A stretch of DNA of 64,000 nt from Gammaproteobacteria bacterium. GTDB lineage: Bacteria; Pseudomonadota; Gammaproteobacteria; Pseudomonadales; Pseudohongiellaceae. This document shows positions 9,224 to 18,235 of this stretch, piece after piece (positions within the stretch are counted from its first letter, which is position 1; the number at the start of each line of letters is the position of its first letter). The notes under the pieces were generated by a model. That model had not been told where the DNA came from, ran no database searches, and was given only the letters and a program-made list of their open reading frames with translations. The translations under genes and the position numbers were made by a program. Location of the stretch: assembly GCA_018661465.1 (NCBI GenBank), contig JABJIC010000015.1, positions 148,174 to 212,173 on the forward strand, given 5' to 3'.

Positions 9224-10090
9224 CTAATCCTCGCCACCCAACTCAGAATAAACCGCTCGCAAAAATCGCTCAGGATCTCCGTAGCGATCATTGTATGCCT
9301 CGGTTGGATCAGCAGCAGCCACTTGGTCGTAGCTCATTCCGCGCTCAACCATAGTTTGTACTTGATCAGTTACTTCCATGACCATGTCACGAAATCCGAT
9401 AACATCTGCCCGTGTTGAGACAACACCGTGGCCAGGTAGTATTTTCGTATTGGGCCCTGCTTCACCGACCAATCGACCTAGAGCTGCTATGGTTCCCACA
9501 AGAGTTCCACCATTGTTGGTATCAATTACAGGAAATGCTGTTGTTCTAAATACATCTCCTGAGTGAATTACGTCGGAATCACGAAAATGGATAAAGCTAT
9601 CACCATCGGTGTGAGCGGGAGGTACTGGAAAAGCATTCACTTCTTCGCCGTTTAAATGAATAGTAATTGCATCACTGTAAGTAAGAACCGGCAGCGCCGC
9701 ATCCGGAGATTGCGCACTTAGCCTGACCCGGACTTCATCGCGCGCCAGAATCAACACACCGATCTTTCCAAGATTTTCATTACCGCCGGTATGATCACCA
9801 TGTACATGTGTATTGATTAAAAATTTGATCTCGCCATCATTGAGAGTTCCAATTGCTGCAAGAATCTTGTCCGTCAGTGGCGCAAATTGATCGTCGATCA
9901 TCACTACGCCGTCATCTCCGATGGAGAGACCGATATTTCCGCCTCGTCCTTCCAGATACCAGACACTTCCGGCGACATGATGGGGGATTATCTCGACATT
10001 ACTGAAATCTTGCTGAGCACTGGCGTGAAATGTGCAAAACGTGAGTAATAGGGAGCTGATAAGTGGAAACTTAAAGCGACTTGGGGACAT
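9224..10090 (-). CDS. Exported metallo-beta-lactamase-fold hydrolase
   Basis: 288 residues with a signal peptide (FPLISSLLLTFCTFHASAQ). The MBL fold zinc site is complete: the HVHGDHTGG motif (~residue 100), the bridging Asp/His region HSGDVFRTTAFPV and the late His in LPGHGVVS. VWYLEGRGGNIGLSIGDDGVVMIDDQF is the usual first-strand region. Whether it is a beta-lactamase, a thiolesterase or another hydrolase cannot be told from sequence; the acid-rich GDSFIHFRDSDVIHSGD stretch resembles non-lactamase periplasmic members. GGAGG precedes the ATG. It forms a two-gene unit with the esterase downstream (4-bp gap). Confidence 0.87.
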   Translation of the reverse strand: MSPSRFKFPLISSLLLTFCTFHASAQQDFSNVEIIPHHVAGSVWYLEGRGGNIGLSIGDDGVVMIDDQFAPLTDKILAAIGTLNDGEIKFLINTHVHGDHTGGNENLGKIGVLILARDEVRVRLSAQSPDAALPVLTYSDAITIHLNGEEVNAFPVPPAHTDGDSFIHFRDSDVIHSGDVFRTTAFPVIDTNNGGTLVGTIAALGRLVGEAGPNTKILPGHGVVSTRADVIGFRDMVMEVTDQVQTMVERGMSYDQVAAADPTEAYNDRYGDPERFLRAVYSELGGED

Positions 10091-10315
10091 TGGGATTCCT
10101 CCTCTGTTTTATTCTTATGGGCATCACTCCAAGTGAAACACGGAGTTAGCAGTTCTGTAAGTAGTAAGGATAGAGAGTAGGAGAATAAAGATAAATCCCG
10201 TCAGAGTAAAATCTGAAAGTTCACTGAGAGATGAAGGTATAGGTGAGAGGGCTAAAGGCTTGGGGCATGGGGCGCAGCGGCTGTACTCATGAGGCGGTGC
10301 TGTTAAGAGCTGGAA

Positions 10316-11386
10316 CTACTCTCCCTTGAACCGCGATTCGGCAATCCTGTCTGCCACCTTATTAGTCGCTATGCCACGCTCCTGGGATTCTTTGTAGATC
10401 TCGTGAAGAGTTTCTCCAATTTCCTCGATATGGTGCCTGACTTTAAGGAAATCGTAGTCTCCCCGCTCATAGAAGATATCGATAATACCTCCGGAATTTA
10501 CCAGATAGTCCGGCGCATAGAGCATTCCCGCTTTCTGGAGCTTGTCGCCCATTTCACTATCAACCAGTTGATTGTTGGCAGCCCCTACAATAATCCGCGC
10601 CTTGATCTCTTCCAGAAGTTGCTGATTAATGATCCCGCCGAGGGCGCAGGGAGCGAAGACATCAACGTCGAGCTTGTGTATATCTTCGATTTCCACAGGG
10701 ACAACCGAGCATTCGGCGAGTACGGCGGCAATGGCGGCGGGATAGAGATCGGCAACATAGACTTTAGCACCGTCCTCTACTAGAAGTTTTGCCAGATGGC
10801 GCCCTACGTTTCCTACACCCTGTATAGCAACCCGCAGATCTTTCATATTGCTTTTGCCCAGCTTATGCCGAACACTGGTTTTCATTCCAACAAAAACCCC
10901 ATAGGCAGTGAAGGGAGACGGGTCGCCATCGATCTGAACTCCATAGGCCCCTGCTCTATAACGTATTCCAGCCACATGGTCGGTGCTCTGAGCCATGAGC
11001 TGAATATCGGGCACCGTTGTCCCAGAATCTTCCGCGGTGACAAACCTGCCGCTCAGGGAATTAACGAAGCTACCCATTGCTCGTAGTAGCTCATCACTCT
11101 TGTCCTTCTTCGGGTCTCCAATAATTACAGCCTTACCACCTCCCAGCGCCAAGTTCGATATTGCTGATTTATAAGTCATGCCTCGAGATAAACGAAGAAC
11201 ATCTGTTATGGCTTCTTCACGATCTGCGTAGGGCCACATGCGGCAGCCGCCCAAGGCTGGCCCGAGCTTTCTGTTATGAATAGCAATAAATGCATGAAGA
11301 CCACTCTCCTGATCTCTGCATTCTGCCAACTCCTCGTGATCATCAAACTCCGGGTGCTGGCTTACATCTAATCTCTTTATTTCCAT
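10316..11386 (-). CDS. Leucine dehydrogenase (Glu/Leu/Phe/Val dehydrogenase family)
   Basis: 356 residues, the usual size for amino acid dehydrogenases of the Leu/Val/Phe type (Glu dehydrogenases are longer). Substrate domain: GPALGGCRMWPY, LSRGMTYKSAISNLALGGGKAVIIGDP with the catalytic lysines. Rossmann domain: VAIQGVGNVGRHLAKLL, VYVADLYP, then APCALGGIIN and GAANNQL. It oxidatively deaminates branched-chain amino acids to 2-oxoacids with NAD+. It lies 71 bp downstream of the indolepyruvate oxidoreductase on the same strand, which fits a shared role in breaking down amino acids. Confidence 0.92.
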   Translation of the reverse strand: MEIKRLDVSQHPEFDDHEELAECRDQESGLHAFIAIHNRKLGPALGGCRMWPYADREEAITDVLRLSRGMTYKSAISNLALGGGKAVIIGDPKKDKSDELLRAMGSFVNSLSGRFVTAEDSGTTVPDIQLMAQSTDHVAGIRYRAGAYGVQIDGDPSPFTAYGVFVGMKTSVRHKLGKSNMKDLRVAIQGVGNVGRHLAKLLVEDGAKVYVADLYPAAIAAVLAECSVVPVEIEDIHKLDVDVFAPCALGGIINQQLLEEIKARIIVGAANNQLVDSEMGDKLQKAGMLYAPDYLVNSGGIIDIFYERGDYDFLKVRHHIEEIGETLHEIYKESQERGIATNKVADRIAESRFKGE

Positions 11387-11457
11387 TCAGGGTCTTCTCA
11401 GTGCTTTTCTTAATCAATAAACGTTTCTGTCAGCAAACTAACATGCTCTACGCAATT

Positions 11458-14400
11458 TTAGGCGGCTGCTTTTGGATCTATCACCTTTATCATATCGGGG
11501 CCATTTTCGAGCTCATGCATTAGTGCTTTTACATCGCGGCGATAAACCTCAACGCTGTTTCTCTTAACATGGCCGTATCCTCTAATTTTCATTGGCAGCG
11601 ATGCCAGTTTGATATAGTCAGTTAATGTATGCTCAGAAACACCGTGCTCTATTTTAAGTAACAACCCCTCAAATTCTACTATCAATTCACGCTCAAGTTT
11701 TCTATCGGCTGAATAAGCGAAAGGATCAAGAGCAGTGCCGCGAAGAAACCGAAGCGGAGCCAGAATTTTGAACAGGCCGCCGGTCCATGGACCCAAGGTT
11801 ATTTTCCTTGGCAAACCAGAAGCTTTATCCTTCGGGGCGATGAGCGGAGGGGACAAGTGAAATTTTAGTTTGTAATTGCCTTCAAACTGATCGTTGAGGG
11901 CCTTTTTAAAAGCCGGATCACTATAGAAGCGAGCAACTTCATATTCGTCCTTATAGGCGAGAAGTTTGAAATAGGATTCTGCTACGGCGCGGCTCAGTGG
12001 ATTGGAACCGGGCCCATCCTCCAACTGCGCCCCTAACAGACCTTCTACCGATTCGATCTTCCTAACTTGCTCCTCATATCTTTGGGCAAGGCTTTCATTC
12101 TGATATCGAACCAGCATTTCTCGCCGACTCTTCACAAGTTCTGCAAAACTCCGTTCAGCAACATCTTGAGAGTCTGCGTTCACTGATGAATGTTCTTTGT
12201 CAGACAGCTCACCATTTGCTGATAATCGACCCAGGCCGAATGCTTTAAGATTGGATTCTACTGCCGCTCCATTTAAACGAATCGCTTCCTCAATTGCCTT
12301 GCCAGACAATGGTAGCAAGCCCTTCTGATAGGCATAGCCTGCCATAAAAAGATTAGAACCCATGGTATTGCCGAGATATCGTAGAGCCAGGTTATGAGCA
12401 TCGATGAACGCCGTTTTGTCGGCTCCTACGCATTCGCTGATCAATCCATGCATAGAATCAACCGGTAGTACCGCATCGGCATTTCGCGTGAATTCTGCTG
12501 TCATAGACTCATGGCTATTGATAACAGCAGCGGCCTGCCTTCTATCTACCTTAACCAGCGAATCATTGCTGGCGGCAACCACCAGATCACAGCCGATTAA
12601 TAATTTTGCTCCACCGGCTGCTATACGGGAGGCATGTATTTTTCCAGCCACATTGGAGACTTGAATATGGCTTACTACCGCGCCAAATTTTTGTGCCAGC
12701 CCGGTCATATCCAGAACTGAAACCTCCTTGTCCTCGATATGTGCTGCCATACCCAAGATCGCGCCAAGAGTTGTCACTCCGGTACCGCCTACTCCAGCCA
12801 GTACTATTCCATAGGGTTGATCAATCTCAGGCAGCACCGGATCAGGCAGAGCGTAATTGCCAAGATCGACAGGCATAACTTCTGCTTTGCGAAGACCACC
12901 ACCCACTACGGTGACAAAACTCGGACAGAAACCCTTTAGACAACTCATGTCTTTGTTACAGGAAGACTGATCAATTTTCCGTTTGCGTCCAAGCTCGGTT
13001 TGCTCGGGAACAATAGAAAGACAGTTAGATGCAATTCCGCAATCTCCACAGCCTTCGCACACTGCGGAATTAATAAATGCCCGAACCTTGGGGTCTTCCA
13101 TAATGCCGCGCTTGCGGCGCCTGCGTTTTTCAGCCGCGCAGGTCTGATCAAAGATCAGTACCGACGTTCCCTTAATTTCTCTTAACTCACATTGCACCGC
13201 TTCCAGCTCATCTCGGTGTGTGAACGTAGTAGAAGATGGAAACTCAGCCCTTTTGTATTTGTTGATGTCGTCACTAACTATGGAAATTCTTTGAACACCC
13301 TCGCCTCTCAATTGCTGTGCCATCTGAGAAACTGATAGCTGCCCATCAACCGGCTGACCACCAGTCATGGCGACAGCGTCGTTGTACAATATTTTGTAAG
13401 TGATATTTACCGGAGCGGCCAAGGCGGCGCGTATAGCTAAAAGTCCGGAATGGAAATAAGTGCCGTCTCCTAAGTTTTGAAAAACATGATCGGTTTCTGT
13501 GAAAGGTGCCTGACCTATCCAGGTAGCACCTTCTCCACCCATCTGCGTAAACGTATCTGTATCTCTATCCATCCAGGTTGCCATGTAGTGGCAACCGATA
13601 CCGGCCATCGCTCGGCTACCAATGGGAACCACCGTAGAAGTATTGTGAGGACATCCTGAACAGAAATGAGGTGTTCGCTCGATCAGTTCTTTAGGCTTAT
13701 GCAGGTATTCTTCTTTTTCGGTAAGAAACGCAAGCCGCTCTTCGATCTCAACGCTGGTGACAAATTGTGAGAGCCGAGCAGCGATTACCTTAGCAATAAC
13801 GCCAGGAGTTAGATCAGCAGTTGCGCTTAACAACCCACTTCCATTCTCGTCGCGCTTACCAACGACGACCGGTCTAATCTCTGAGCCCAAATTATAGAGC
13901 TGGCTAGTCAACTGATCTTCAACCAGCCCGCGCTTTTCTTCTACAACCAGAATCTCATCCATGTCTTTAGCGAAGTTACGGATACCCTCTGGCTCTAGTG
14001 GCCAGGTCATACCTACCTTGAATACGCTAAGGCCTACATCAGCTGCAAGCTGATCATCGAAACCCAGGTCCCGAAGTGCCTGCATTACATCGAGATAAGA
14101 CTTGCCAGTGGTTACGATTCCAAGACGAGGCTCGGGGCTTTCCACCACAACACGATTCAATGGATTAAGACGCGCGAATTCCAACACGGCTGTCATCTTT
14201 TCTTCGTGCAGTCTGGTTTCCTGCTCCAGAGGTTTGTCGGGCCATCTTATTTCTACGTCTCTCTTTGGCGGAAGCTTTAAGTCAAACTTGCTGGTGTCTA
14301 CATTCACCGAGAACGACGCATCGACGGTCTCTGCAATAGTTTTCATGGAGACCCAACATCCGGCATGTCGCGACAGTGCCCAACCGTATAAACCGAAGTC

Positions 14401-14940
14401 GATAATTTCCTGCACACCCGAAGGATTCAGTATAGGAATCATGGCATCGATGAAGGCATATTCAGTTTGATGGGGTAGGGTCGAAGACTTACAACCGTGG
14501 TCATCTCCGGCAATAACCAACACACCACCGTGCTTCGAAGTGCCTGCATGATTCGCATGCTTGAAGGCATCACCGGAGCGGTCCACTCCGGGTCCTTTGC
14601 CGTACCACATAGCAAATACGCCATCGACCTTGGCGCCATCAAACAAATTCAGTTGCTGACTACCCCAGACGCTGGTGGCGGCGAGCTCTTCATTCACTCC
14701 GGGCTGGAAATGAATATTATGTTCCTTAAGGAATTTTTTTGCCTGCCACAGGGCCTTGTCCAGACCACCCAAAGGTGAGCCGCGGTAGCCTGAGATAAAA
14801 CAGGCGGTGTTCAAATCATTTGCCAGATCCAGCTCTTGCTGAAGCATGGGAAGACGGGCCAAAGCCTGAGTTCCGGTCAGGAATACCCGTCCGGACTTTT
14901 GAATGTATTTGTCATCGAGAGTTACGTGATGTAGTGCCAT
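11458..14940 (-). CDS. Fused indolepyruvate ferredoxin oxidoreductase (IorA-IorB type)
   Basis: About 1160 residues from ATG at 14940 with GGAG seven bases before; a TTG two codons upstream is also open. It oxidatively decarboxylates aryl or branched 2-oxoacids to acyl-CoA, passing electrons to ferredoxin. Order seen: N-terminal pyrimidine-type domain (GYRGSPLGGLDKALW), HFCSGCPHNTST, TPP-binding GIGCHYMATWMDRDTDTF (~445), ferredoxin-like CEGCGDCG...CNKDMSCLKGFCP (~630-675), then the gamma domain beginning GVGGTGVTTLGAILG (~716) and a C-terminal extension. Archaeal enzymes have separate subunits; this long fusion is common in Proteobacteria. Leucine dehydrogenase downstream could supply 2-oxoacids. 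Confidence 0.93.
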   Translation of the reverse strand: MALHHVTLDDKYIQKSGRVFLTGTQALARLPMLQQELDLANDLNTACFISGYRGSPLGGLDKALWQAKKFLKEHNIHFQPGVNEELAATSVWGSQQLNLFDGAKVDGVFAMWYGKGPGVDRSGDAFKHANHAGTSKHGGVLVIAGDDHGCKSSTLPHQTEYAFIDAMIPILNPSGVQEIIDFGLYGWALSRHAGCWVSMKTIAETVDASFSVNVDTSKFDLKLPPKRDVEIRWPDKPLEQETRLHEEKMTAVLEFARLNPLNRVVVESPEPRLGIVTTGKSYLDVMQALRDLGFDDQLAADVGLSVFKVGMTWPLEPEGIRNFAKDMDEILVVEEKRGLVEDQLTSQLYNLGSEIRPVVVGKRDENGSGLLSATADLTPGVIAKVIAARLSQFVTSVEIEERLAFLTEKEEYLHKPKELIERTPHFCSGCPHNTSTVVPIGSRAMAGIGCHYMATWMDRDTDTFTQMGGEGATWIGQAPFTETDHVFQNLGDGTYFHSGLLAIRAALAAPVNITYKILYNDAVAMTGGQPVDGQLSVSQMAQQLRGEGVQRISIVSDDINKYKRAEFPSSTTFTHRDELEAVQCELREIKGTSVLIFDQTCAAEKRRRRKRGIMEDPKVRAFINSAVCEGCGDCGIASNCLSIVPEQTELGRKRKIDQSSCNKDMSCLKGFCPSFVTVVGGGLRKAEVMPVDLGNYALPDPVLPEIDQPYGIVLAGVGGTGVTTLGAILGMAAHIEDKEVSVLDMTGLAQKFGAVVSHIQVSNVAGKIHASRIAAGGAKLLIGCDLVVAASNDSLVKVDRRQAAAVINSHESMTAEFTRNADAVLPVDSMHGLISECVGADKTAFIDAHNLALRYLGNTMGSNLFMAGYAYQKGLLPLSGKAIEEAIRLNGAAVESNLKAFGLGRLSANGELSDKEHSSVNADSQDVAERSFAELVKSRREMLVRYQNESLAQRYEEQVRKIESVEGLLGAQLEDGPGSNPLSRAVAESYFKLLAYKDEYEVARFYSDPAFKKALNDQFEGNYKLKFHLSPPLIAPKDKASGLPRKITLGPWTGGLFKILAPLRFLRGTALDPFAYSADRKLERELIVEFEGLLLKIEHGVSEHTLTDYIKLASLPMKIRGYGHVKRNSVEVYRRDVKALMHELENGPDMIKVIDPKAAA

Positions 14941-15076
14941 TACCAAGCTCCAAATATCTCAACAGCTTTGTGCCGTGAGAATGAATAAAATTTCAATCCG
15001 CTATAGTTCGCAGATGGTCAATTCTGGATTGGTATTACAATAGCTGAATCTATCATGATGTTGTCTCCAATGCAGG

Positions 15077-15090
15077 ATCACTGCAGTGAT
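15077..15090. promoter_or_regulatory. Perfect palindrome, possible operator
   Basis: ATCACTGCAGTGAT is a perfect 14-bp palindrome about 137 bp upstream of the oxidoreductase start codon. Its size and place suit a dimeric repressor or activator site. No regulator gene is adjacent, so this is inference. Confidence 0.35.
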
Positions 15091-15152
15091 TCAATATGCG
15101 CTTTCAGGGGGATCGCCCCATCTGGCTTGCTTGAACGTTTGTCTCTTGCTTC

Positions 15153-15175
15153 GCTAGCCAATTTTTGTGGCTAGC
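15153..15175. other. Short hairpin (GCTAGCCA / TGGCTAGC)
   Basis: Perfect 8-bp arms around a 7-base loop (ATTTTTG). There is no T-run on either side, so it is not a classical intrinsic terminator, although it lies between the DUF885 gene's 3' end and the promoter region of the next unit. Confidence 0.35.
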
Positions 15176-15351
15176 AATGTGGCTGGTGTGCCAGTGGCGG
15201 CTAACTTATAAGAGTTGCCGAATCCGGTCAACTCTTGTCTCTTTACCTGCCTCCTTTCCCGCTCCCTAGCTGTCTCTCAAGCTGCAATTTCGCTGACTTC
15301 TAATAATCAGGCTCTTAGGCTGTGGTCGACTGCTTAGAGCAGCCAACGGCA

Positions 15352-17226
15352 TCAAAGCTGCTCTTGTACCCAGCGCTCGACTCTGGCGTGCATCATTGGC
15401 ATTGGCACCGCCCCCGCCCCCAGCACTACGTCATGAAATGCACGGACATCGAATTTGTCACCAAGAGCTTCTTCCGCGTTAGCGCGGGCTTGTTGGAAAT
15501 TCATCATGCCAATTTTGTAGGCAGTGGCCTGGCCGGCGCCAGTGAAATAGCGCTGCACCTCGGAGCGAACTGCTCCTTCAGGAATAGGTGAATTGTCCAG
15601 GAAATACTGTACCGACTGATCCTCGGTCCAGCCTAAAGAGTGCATGCCGGTATCTACAACCAGTCGAACCGCTCGCCAGATCTCTCCCGAGAGTCTGCCA
15701 AAGTCAGAATAAGGATCTTCAAACCCTCCCATTTCCTTGCCTAGCCATTCTGCATAGAGTCCCCAGCCTTCCGTATAGGCAGTTGTGCGATATTGCGTTC
15801 TAAATCGAGGCACATCAGTCAGCTCTTGCTGAATGGATATTTGCATGTGATGACCGGGATTACCTTCGTGATAGGCGATGTCTTCTATCTGGTAGATTGC
15901 CAGTGTCGACATATCGGACATATGGGCATAGAACACACCTGGTCTCGAACCATCGGGGGAGCCAGAGCGATAATGTTGCGCGGCTCCGGGTTGCTCACGA
16001 AATGCCTCCACTCTCCTCACTTCCAATGCAGCCTTCGGCAGTCGTCCAAAATATTCGGGGAGCTTTTCAGTAATCGCGTCCAGGTATTGATTATTAACGT
16101 CGAGAAACTCCTGACGTCCTTCATCGGTGTTGGGATAATAAAATTGATCATCTTCTCTCATGAATACGAAAAACTCTTGAAGAGTACCGTCGAACTCTAC
16201 TTGCTGCCGAATCGATTCCATCGCGGCCTGCAAGCGCTCGACTTCTGCCAAACCTATATCGTGAATCTCCTGGGCAGTGAGGTCTAAGGTGGTCATTCTG
16301 GAGAGACGTTGAGTGTAAAAGTCCTGACCATCTGGTAAAGACCACACACCTTGAGGCTCTTCATCGGTGTTTACAATATCCTCTTCCAACCAACTCTGAA
16401 TCTGTTGATAGGCTAGTAATACTTCTCCCGAGAGAATTCCTCTCGCCTGTTCGAGGTAGTCCTGCAACTGATCTGAATCTATGGTGTCATTTTCAAACAA
16501 GCTCTCTGCCTTGTCTTGGAAATCAACCCAGATTGGCGAGTTGGGTGTATCATCACTGTTGTTAAATGGGACACCTGACGTAACTCGTTCTATTTCGGTA
16601 AGAGCAAAATCATATGAAAACCTTGGCGGACGAATTCCTTCAACGGCTGAGAGCTGCGCAAGATTAAGATAGTCTAGCAATACCCGATCGATCTGTTCGA
16701 GCCTGGAAACATAGGCAGCGAGATCTGCTTCAGTATCGACAGTGTGAAAACTAAGTAGAAAACTGGGAACGAATGTTTGTGGTCCGCCGCGCCCGAACAC
16801 ATAGCCGTGTCTTCTGAAAGGAATATAGCGCTCTGCCTGATCCAGAGAATATTCCCACATGTCAAAACTCAGTTTTCCATCTTCGTTTAGAAGCTCGTAG
16901 TCGAACTCTTCTCTCATGGAAGCGACGCTCTGACGAAGCCAATCCATTTCAATGTCGGAAGCCTCATCAGTGACTTCGTCCAGTAAATGGTTGTCGGTTT
17001 TCTCTCCGAGTCGTGTACGGGCCTGAGGGCTAAAGTCCAATTGCTCTTCATACTGCTCGTCCAGCCAGGTATTCAGACGACTGGTTTCGCTTAGAGGGGC
17101 GTCTAATATAGTGGATGGTTCAGTAGCTGCGGTTTCAGCTGGGCTCACAGACGATTGGTTCGGTTCACCACAGCCAGCCAGAATCAGACAAAAAACCAGT
17201 AGAAAATTACGCTTACTATTACCCAT
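15352..17226 (-). CDS. DUF885 family lipoprotein (putative metallopeptidase)
   Basis: 624 residues. A lipobox ends the signal peptide (LLVFCLILAGC, Cys19), so it is membrane-anchored. The DUF885 family signature is present: YHEGNPGHHMQISIQ (about residue 450), whose HEGxPGHH resembles a zinc-protease site, followed by RTTAYTEGWGLYAEWLGKEMG and DTGMHSLGWTEDQSVQYF. The family is usually ~550-620 residues and its substrate is not established. GGAG stands eight bases before ATG. Function as a zinc peptidase is inferred from the motif. Confidence 0.88.
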   Translation of the reverse strand: MGNSKRNFLLVFCLILAGCGEPNQSSVSPAETAATEPSTILDAPLSETSRLNTWLDEQYEEQLDFSPQARTRLGEKTDNHLLDEVTDEASDIEMDWLRQSVASMREEFDYELLNEDGKLSFDMWEYSLDQAERYIPFRRHGYVFGRGGPQTFVPSFLLSFHTVDTEADLAAYVSRLEQIDRVLLDYLNLAQLSAVEGIRPPRFSYDFALTEIERVTSGVPFNNSDDTPNSPIWVDFQDKAESLFENDTIDSDQLQDYLEQARGILSGEVLLAYQQIQSWLEEDIVNTDEEPQGVWSLPDGQDFYTQRLSRMTTLDLTAQEIHDIGLAEVERLQAAMESIRQQVEFDGTLQEFFVFMREDDQFYYPNTDEGRQEFLDVNNQYLDAITEKLPEYFGRLPKAALEVRRVEAFREQPGAAQHYRSGSPDGSRPGVFYAHMSDMSTLAIYQIEDIAYHEGNPGHHMQISIQQELTDVPRFRTQYRTTAYTEGWGLYAEWLGKEMGGFEDPYSDFGRLSGEIWRAVRLVVDTGMHSLGWTEDQSVQYFLDNSPIPEGAVRSEVQRYFTGAGQATAYKIGMMNFQQARANAEEALGDKFDVRAFHDVVLGAGAVPMPMMHARVERWVQEQL

Positions 17227-17474
17227 ATTAGTGCTCCATGATTACGTTTCCGGTCGCCTCGAAGAGAGTTCTTAAGAGAGCTCCAAATAGAGTTCCGAAG
17301 AGACAATTAGCCAAGCTAAACGTTTTGACAATTGTTGTCTATAAGGACCATTCATCGGGGCTAAGCATAGAGCTCGGTAAGTATCGCCCGGATGGGCCTT
17401 CTACGGTTTCGGATACTGGGCAAGTAGGCTAAAGTAGAGCAGCAGAAACAGGCCTGCAGGGCCAATGTGTAGCC

Positions 17475-18233
17475 ATGTACAAATTCTCAGTCACACAGCT
17501 ATTTAGAAAACCATGCAAATCGATAGGGCTTCTTTCGATTAGTGTGGCATTGATGTTTCCTCAGTTTAGCTACTCAGCTGAAGACCTTCCGGTATTAGAC
17601 TTGAGTATTCCCTTGCGATTGGACTTCTCTGGCTTCTGGGAGAAAGACTTTCGACGCAGTGATAATTGGGAAGATGAACTGAATCGCACCATGCGCATAC
17701 GCCAGGAAGCCGCTGCAAGACAGCAGAGCAGCCCCTCCTCCGGCTTAGGAGTTACCCTGCCTCCAATTTCCGTGGGTAATGTTAATCTGGGCGGATCAGG
17801 AAGGCGTACTGCCAATATCGTTGATCTCGCTCGCCTCGCGGAATATATTAGCCGCCAATCTACCATTGAGATTATCCAGACTCGCAACGAGATTAGAGTG
17901 AAACGAGAAGGCGACGCTGATCTTGTTTGCGGCATGGACTACGGCATCATGCAAACCTTTTCCAACGAACATGGAGTCGAAGTTTGCGGCTGGGATGGTC
18001 AGCAACTGATTTTTCAAATTATGCTACCGGGTGACCTGGTAGTCGCCCATCGTTTCACCGTGGCCTCTAACAATAGCTCGCTGAATTTGGTTACCACTAT
18101 TACCAGCAAGAACCGTGAGTCATTCAATTTAATTCAGGCTTTCAACCGTTACGACACCCCGTCCGACCCATTCGATTGCGAACAGACTCTTAGCAGAGGT
18201 ATCGTGTGCAGCCAATCCGGTGCAGGCAGATAA
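17475..18233 (+). CDS. Exported protein of unknown function, coupled to the following lipoprotein gene
   Basis: 252 residues with a signal peptide (SIGLLSISVALMFPQFSYSAEDL). The mature part starts with LDFSGFWEKDFRRSDNWEDELN, then a Ser/Gly/Pro-rich linker, then a domain with LARLAEYISRQSTIEIIQTRNEIRVKREGDADL and paired Cys residues (VCGMDYG, VCGWDG, FDCEQT, IVCSQSG). Four Cys suggest disulphides in the periplasm. No family recognised. The next gene's ATG is two bases after this stop, so they are surely co-translated. Confidence 0.72.
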   Translation: MYKFSVTQLFRKPCKSIGLLSISVALMFPQFSYSAEDLPVLDLSIPLRLDFSGFWEKDFRRSDNWEDELNRTMRIRQEAAARQQSSPSSGLGVTLPPISVGNVNLGGSGRRTANIVDLARLAEYISRQSTIEIIQTRNEIRVKREGDADLVCGMDYGIMQTFSNEHGVEVCGWDGQQLIFQIMLPGDLVVAHRFTVASNNSSLNLVTTITSKNRESFNLIQAFNRYDTPSDPFDCEQTLSRGIVCSQSGAGR

Positions 18234-18235
18234 GC

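Larger units (their letters stand above)
14941..15351. other. 411-bp intergenic region upstream of the oxidoreductase gene
   Basis: No convincing gene. It holds a 14-bp perfect palindrome at 15077-15090 and an 8-bp-arm hairpin at 15153-15175, listed separately. It must contain the promoter of the oxidoreductase/leucine dehydrogenase unit; no sigma-70 boxes stand out with confidence. The other end follows the stop of the DUF885 lipoprotein gene. Confidence 0.5.

Noticed and set aside
17238..17432. 64-residue plus-strand frame in the gap before the exported protein at 17475
   Set aside because: No ribosome site, very basic random-looking start, and it fills the probable divergent promoter region.
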